Source: Polyangium sp. y55x31
GTDB taxonomy: Bacteria; Myxococcota_A; Polyangia; Polyangiales; Polyangiaceae
Assembly: GCF_029946505.1 (NCBI RefSeq)
Contig: NZ_JARZHG010000060.1
Location: 1-41,317, forward strand
Direction: 5' to 3'
DNA: 41,317 nucleotides
The notes under the pieces were generated by a model, which worked only from the letters and a program-made list of their open reading frames with translations, ran no database searches and was not told the DNA's origin. Shown here piece by piece: positions 38,276 through 41,317 of the stretch (positions are counted from its first letter, which is position 1; each line of letters starts with the position of its first letter). Made by a program: the position numbers and the translations under genes.

Positions 38276-39759
38276 AACGCGCGCTCGTCCTCTCGCTCGT
38301 GGCCACCATGCTCGCGGCCTGCGCGCTCGATCCGACGCCCATCCCGACGGCCCAGAAAGGCTCGGCGCGCGCGCTCGGGGTGTACACGACAGACCTCGAT
38401 CCGGACCTCGAACGCCAGGCGTACGACGCCCTCGCGCGCGACGCGCGCAGGCGCGAGCATCGGTTCCTCGACGCGGCGGATCCCGGCCACCTCGCGCGCT
38501 CGATCCACGTCGAGCAATCCGATCTCGAAGCGGGCGTCCATTCGCCCGAAGAAATCTTCCAGCTCGGCGCGCAGATCTTCCACGCCACGTTCACGCCCGC
38601 GATGGGCTACGGCGGCAAGGATCGGCCGCACCTCGCGCGTTTTCACGCGGGGCGCCGCGGCGGGCCCGACGCCATGCGGTGCGATTCGTGCCACTGGCGC
38701 GGCGGCCCCGGCGGCGCGGGCGACGCCGCGGACAACACGTACCTGGCCGGCGACGGCGATCGACAATCGAGCGCGCTCGCGCGCAACCCGCCTTCGCTCG
38801 TCGGCGCGGGCGTGGTCGAGCTCGTCGCCCGCGAGATGAGCGCCGAGCTCGCTCTCGCGCGCGAGGCGCTCGTCGTGAAGGCGAAGGCCGAGGGCAAACC
38901 CGCGCGTGGGCCCCTCGTGGCCAAGGGCGTCGCGTTCGGCGAGCTCGAAGCGCGGCCCGACGGCGGCATCGATGGGACGAGCGTCCTCGGCGTCGACACG
39001 GATCTCGTGGTCAAACCCTTCGGCTGGAAGGGGCATTTCGCCTCGCTCCGGGACGTCGTCGAGGACGAGCTCAACACCCACCACGGGATGCAATCGACGT
39101 GGCTCGTGGCGCACGCGGACCCCGCGCGCATCGGCGGGTTTGGCGGGACGGACCCCGACGGCGACGGCGTGACGGACGAGATCCGCGAGGGCCAGGTGAC
39201 TGCGCTCGCGCTCTTCCTCGCCATGCAGGAGGTGCCGATCGCGGATCCGCCGGAGGATCAGGATCACATCGTGCGCCTCGGCGCGGGCGAGGCGCGTTTC
39301 CAGGCGCTCGGCTGCGCGACCTGCCACGTCCCTTCGCTCACGCTGGGCAGCGCCGTGTATTCGCTCCCGAGCCGCGAGGGCGGCGCGCCGGTCTCGGTGG
39401 ATCTCGAAAAGGACGCGGCCGCCCCGCGCATCACGAAGCCGTTCGACGGGGGCACGCTGCGCGTCTACCTCTACAGCGATCTCAAGCGGCACGACATGGG
39501 CCCCGGCCTCGCGGAAAATCAGGCGGATCGGGGGGTTCGTCCGGGCACGTTCCTCACGCGGCCGCTCTGGGGGATCGCGCGGAGCCGCCCGTACCTGCAC
39601 GACGCCCGCGCGCCGACCCTCGAGGACGCGATCCTGCTCCACGGCGGCGAGGCGCAGGCCGCGCGCGACGCGTTCGCCGCGCTCTCGGAGTCCGAGCGCG
39701 CCGATCTCCGCGTCTTCCTCACCTCGCTCACCCGGGCTCGCCGGCTCTCCGTTCCATGA
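38272..39759 (+). CDS. Di-heme oxidoreductase (DHOR/COG3488-type), lipoprotein paralogue
   Basis: 495 residues, collinear with the previous protein but lipid-anchored (lipobox LAAC, Cys17). Heme c motifs are CDSCH (137-141) and CATCH (348-352). Shared landmarks are GPDAMRCDSCHWRGGPGGAG, DLVVKPFGWKGHFASLR, DPDGDGVTDEI, LYSDLKRHDMGPGLAEN, FLTRPLWGIARSRPYLHD and LLHGGEAQAARDAF. The two copies therefore arose by tandem duplication and diverged; one is soluble or signal-cleaved and one anchored. They may form a heterodimer or act in sequence on a substrate protein or small molecule (inference). It overlaps both neighbours by ATGA. Confidence 0.88.
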   Translation: MKRALVLSLVATMLAACALDPTPIPTAQKGSARALGVYTTDLDPDLERQAYDALARDARRREHRFLDAADPGHLARSIHVEQSDLEAGVHSPEEIFQLGAQIFHATFTPAMGYGGKDRPHLARFHAGRRGGPDAMRCDSCHWRGGPGGAGDAADNTYLAGDGDRQSSALARNPPSLVGAGVVELVAREMSAELALAREALVVKAKAEGKPARGPLVAKGVAFGELEARPDGGIDGTSVLGVDTDLVVKPFGWKGHFASLRDVVEDELNTHHGMQSTWLVAHADPARIGGFGGTDPDGDGVTDEIREGQVTALALFLAMQEVPIADPPEDQDHIVRLGAGEARFQALGCATCHVPSLTLGSAVYSLPSREGGAPVSVDLEKDAAAPRITKPFDGGTLRVYLYSDLKRHDMGPGLAENQADRGVRPGTFLTRPLWGIARSRPYLHDARAPTLEDAILLHGGEAQAARDAFAALSESERADLRVFLTSLTRARRLSVP

Positions 39760-41243
39760 AACGTTTCAGCGCCTTCTTGCTCCTCCTCGGCCTCGGCACG
39801 CTCGGATGCGGCGAGGTCGAGGTCGCCTGCGACGACCCCGCCACGTGCACCTGCGGCCCCGCGCGCGCCTTGCCCGAGGGCGGCTGCTGCCCCGCGTGGA
39901 GCGTGGCCGAAGGGGGCGTTTGTCGGGTCCGCGCGTGGACGTACCCCGCGGCGTCGCAGGTGATCGGCGGGCCCGGGGCGCGCCGCGTGTACACGTCGAT
40001 CGACGGTCGCGGCAGCGCAGTTTTCGTGTGGGACGAGGCGACCACGCCCGGCGCGGACGTGCTCGTCGTCGCCGAGGAGACGGACGCAGGTTTGTCCCTG
40101 CGCAAGCCAAGCGTCATGCTCCCCGGGTTCGCCGGCATGGGCGTCATCATCGCCGGCGAGGCGGGCGACGCGGTGGTGTCGTGGCGCCAGTCGCTCACGG
40201 GCGCCGAGGGCGACATCTACCGGAGCGAACGCGCGCCAGACGGGACGTGGACCGATCCGATGTCCGCCGCAGATCGCGTGTCCGCCGGGGAAAAAGCATA
40301 CGAGCCGCGGCTCGCAGCGGGGCCGTCAGGCGAGATCCTGCACGTGTGGAACCAGTGGTACGACGGTTCCCATTACGGCGTCGCGATCGCACACCGGAAG
40401 GGCCCAGGCGAGGCCTGGGAAGGTCCTTCCGCCGAAAACGACGTGCTCTCGCCGTCCTCATTTTTCTCGAACGCGCCGCAGGTCACGGTGAACGGTCGCG
40501 GCGACGCGCTCGTGTCCTGGTACCAGTCCGCCGGCACCCAGCTCATGGCGTTCATGAGCGAGCGAATCGGCGCAGACAGCACGTTTTCCCGGCCAAGCGT
40601 GGATGATTTCCTGTCAGCCCCAGGCGCGCCCATCGACAACGATCCCATTTGCAACCCGAAGCCGGCCCTCGCCGAGGATGGCCGCGGCGTCGTGGTGTGG
40701 ACACAGGAGACAGGGCAAGGCGGCGTCGCCGTCTACCTCGCGTCGCGCGACGCGAACGGCACATGGACGCGGCCCGCAGACCTCGCAGATACGCTCTCGC
40801 GGCCCGAGGGCAAGTGTCGGGACGCGCGCGCGGCATTCGACTCGCTCGGCCACCTGTACGTCACCTGGTCCGAAGACACAGGCGCAGGACCCGTCGTGCA
40901 CCTCGCGCAGCGCGCGCCCGACGGGACGTGGATCCATCCAGGCCACACGCCCCTCGTGCTCTCGACCGAAGGCGCGACCCAGGCGATCACGCCAATGCTC
41001 GCCGCCGGCCGGGACGGCGGGGTGATCGTGGCATGGAGCGAGGAGGTGGGCAGCCATTTCCGCGTGGCAGCAAGGCGCGGCAGCGCGGCAGGCTTCGGGC
41101 TCCTCGAGGTCCTCTCACCCGCAGGAGACCACGCACTCTCACCCCACGTCGCCATCGGCGGCCCCAGCGATCGCGCCGTGGTCGTGTGGATCCAAGGCGA
41201 GCCAACCGTCGGCCGCGTCCTCTTCGCGACGCTCGCCCCCTGA
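39756..41243 (+). CDS. Beta-propeller-like lipoprotein with Cys-rich N-terminus
   Basis: 495 residues; lipobox GTLGC (Cys18). A short Cys-rich segment (CDDPATCTCG...GGCCPAW...GVC) follows. The rest has about eight repeats of a strand-turn-strand unit ending in aliphatic-Trp: SAVFVWDE, DAVVSWRQS, ILHVWNQWYDG, DALVSWYQS, GVVVWTQE, LYVTWSED, GVIVAWSEE and AVVVWIQGE, each preceded by a Gly/Asp turn. This fits a sialidase-like or generic seven/eight-bladed propeller; sialidase catalytic residues are not evident. It is co-translated with the DHOR pair and may be their partner or substrate-docking protein. The 62-bp repeat follows 12 bases after the stop. Confidence 0.83.
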   Translation: MKRFSAFLLLLGLGTLGCGEVEVACDDPATCTCGPARALPEGGCCPAWSVAEGGVCRVRAWTYPAASQVIGGPGARRVYTSIDGRGSAVFVWDEATTPGADVLVVAEETDAGLSLRKPSVMLPGFAGMGVIIAGEAGDAVVSWRQSLTGAEGDIYRSERAPDGTWTDPMSAADRVSAGEKAYEPRLAAGPSGEILHVWNQWYDGSHYGVAIAHRKGPGEAWEGPSAENDVLSPSSFFSNAPQVTVNGRGDALVSWYQSAGTQLMAFMSERIGADSTFSRPSVDDFLSAPGAPIDNDPICNPKPALAEDGRGVVVWTQETGQGGVAVYLASRDANGTWTRPADLADTLSRPEGKCRDARAAFDSLGHLYVTWSEDTGAGPVVHLAQRAPDGTWIHPGHTPLVLSTEGATQAITPMLAAGRDGGVIVAWSEEVGSHFRVAARRGSAAGFGLLEVLSPAGDHALSPHVAIGGPSDRAVVVWIQGEPTVGRVLFATLAP

Positions 41244-41255
41244 GAGGGTGAGCGG

Positions 41256-41317
41256 AGCGGGGCGTTGCCCCGCACCCCAGCAGGGGGCTGTCCGCCCCCT
41301 GCACCCCGGACCAGGCA
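41256..41317 (+). repeat. 62-bp gene-end repeat, right copy
   Basis: Exact reverse complement of 141-202, running to the last base of the window, so the element may extend further. It contains the GCGGGGC/GCCCCGC and AGGGGGC/GCCCCCT stem-loops. It begins 12 bases after the stop of the propeller lipoprotein gene and has the same orientation relative to that gene as the left copy has to its own. Confidence 0.85.

Noticed and set aside
32192-41243. Neighbouring genes of identical length (two of 567 bases, two of 1488 bases)
   Set aside because: Within each equal-length pair the proteins are not homologous along their length. The similar DHOR pair differs by three codons. The equal lengths are coincidence.
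141-41317. Interpretation of the 62-bp inverted repeats as ends of a transposon or integrated element
   Set aside because: No transposase, integrase or target-site duplication is visible. The interior contains housekeeping genes (mfd, ctaA), and both copies sit at gene ends.

Overview
The window is roughly 70% GC with strongly GC-biased third codon positions. It is dense in secreted lipoproteins with Ser/Gly- or Pro/Ala-rich linkers and carries a myxobacterial-type cysteine-rich repeat protein, a kinase-like protein fused to a transmembrane segment and a PEGA-like domain, a zinc-ribbon/GYF membrane protein and a sigma-54 enhancer-binding regulator. Together these point to a chromosomal segment of a large-genome myxobacterium (Myxococcota, probably Polyangiales/Sorangium-like). 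This is inference from gene content; there is no rRNA or other phylogenetic marker. No tRNA, rRNA, CRISPR array, insertion sequence or phage gene was seen.

Layout, left to right. 1-202: intergenic hairpins plus a 62-bp repeat. 211-1844 (minus): a Cys-rich lipoprotein and heme A synthase. 1938-3343 (plus): a MOSC protein and a small DUF697-like membrane protein. 3373-6947: two translationally coupled radical SAM proteins, the first fused to a methyltransferase. 6951-7667 (minus): a membrane-anchored hypothetical protein. 7728-8723: a ketoacyl-ACP synthase III homologue that has lost catalytic Cys and His. 8797-13609: a metal-dependent hydrolase lipoprotein, a barrel-like protein, a small lipoprotein and a HEAT-repeat-like protein, tightly packed. 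13616-19260 (minus): mfd, a Tudor/SH3-like protein, a hypothetical and a DUF2325 protein. 19649-21838: a PilZ-domain membrane protein behind a structured leader. 21857-25310: two divergent paralogous GT-C glycosyltransferases. 25531-27339: a sigma-54-dependent response regulator. 27634-29516: a zinc-ribbon/GYF membrane protein coupled to a thioredoxin-fold lipoprotein whose CxxC is SxxS.

The right third is mainly cell-envelope and heme-protein biology. 29575-33321 encodes a lipoprotein with a CX4CH heme motif, a large TPR-like/PEGA-like/beta-barrel outer-membrane protein, a di-heme lipoprotein and a second CX4CH lipoprotein, joined by overlaps. 33418-35445 is a membrane-anchored pseudokinase. 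35743-41243 runs from a clear sigma-70-type promoter through a Cys-rich lipoprotein, two paralogous di-heme oxidoreductase (DHOR/COG3488-type) proteins and a beta-propeller-like lipoprotein, the last three with 4-nt ATGA overlaps. These two heme-rich operons could form surface redox machinery, but that is a hypothesis.

Two threads recur. First, several proteins keep their fold signatures but lose catalytic residues (KAS III, thioredoxin, kinase, and possibly the PilZ ligand-binding arginines). Second, a perfect 62-bp repeat sits just after the stop codon of the first and last genes of the window, in the same orientation relative to each gene, and so appears as an inverted repeat bounding about 41 kb.
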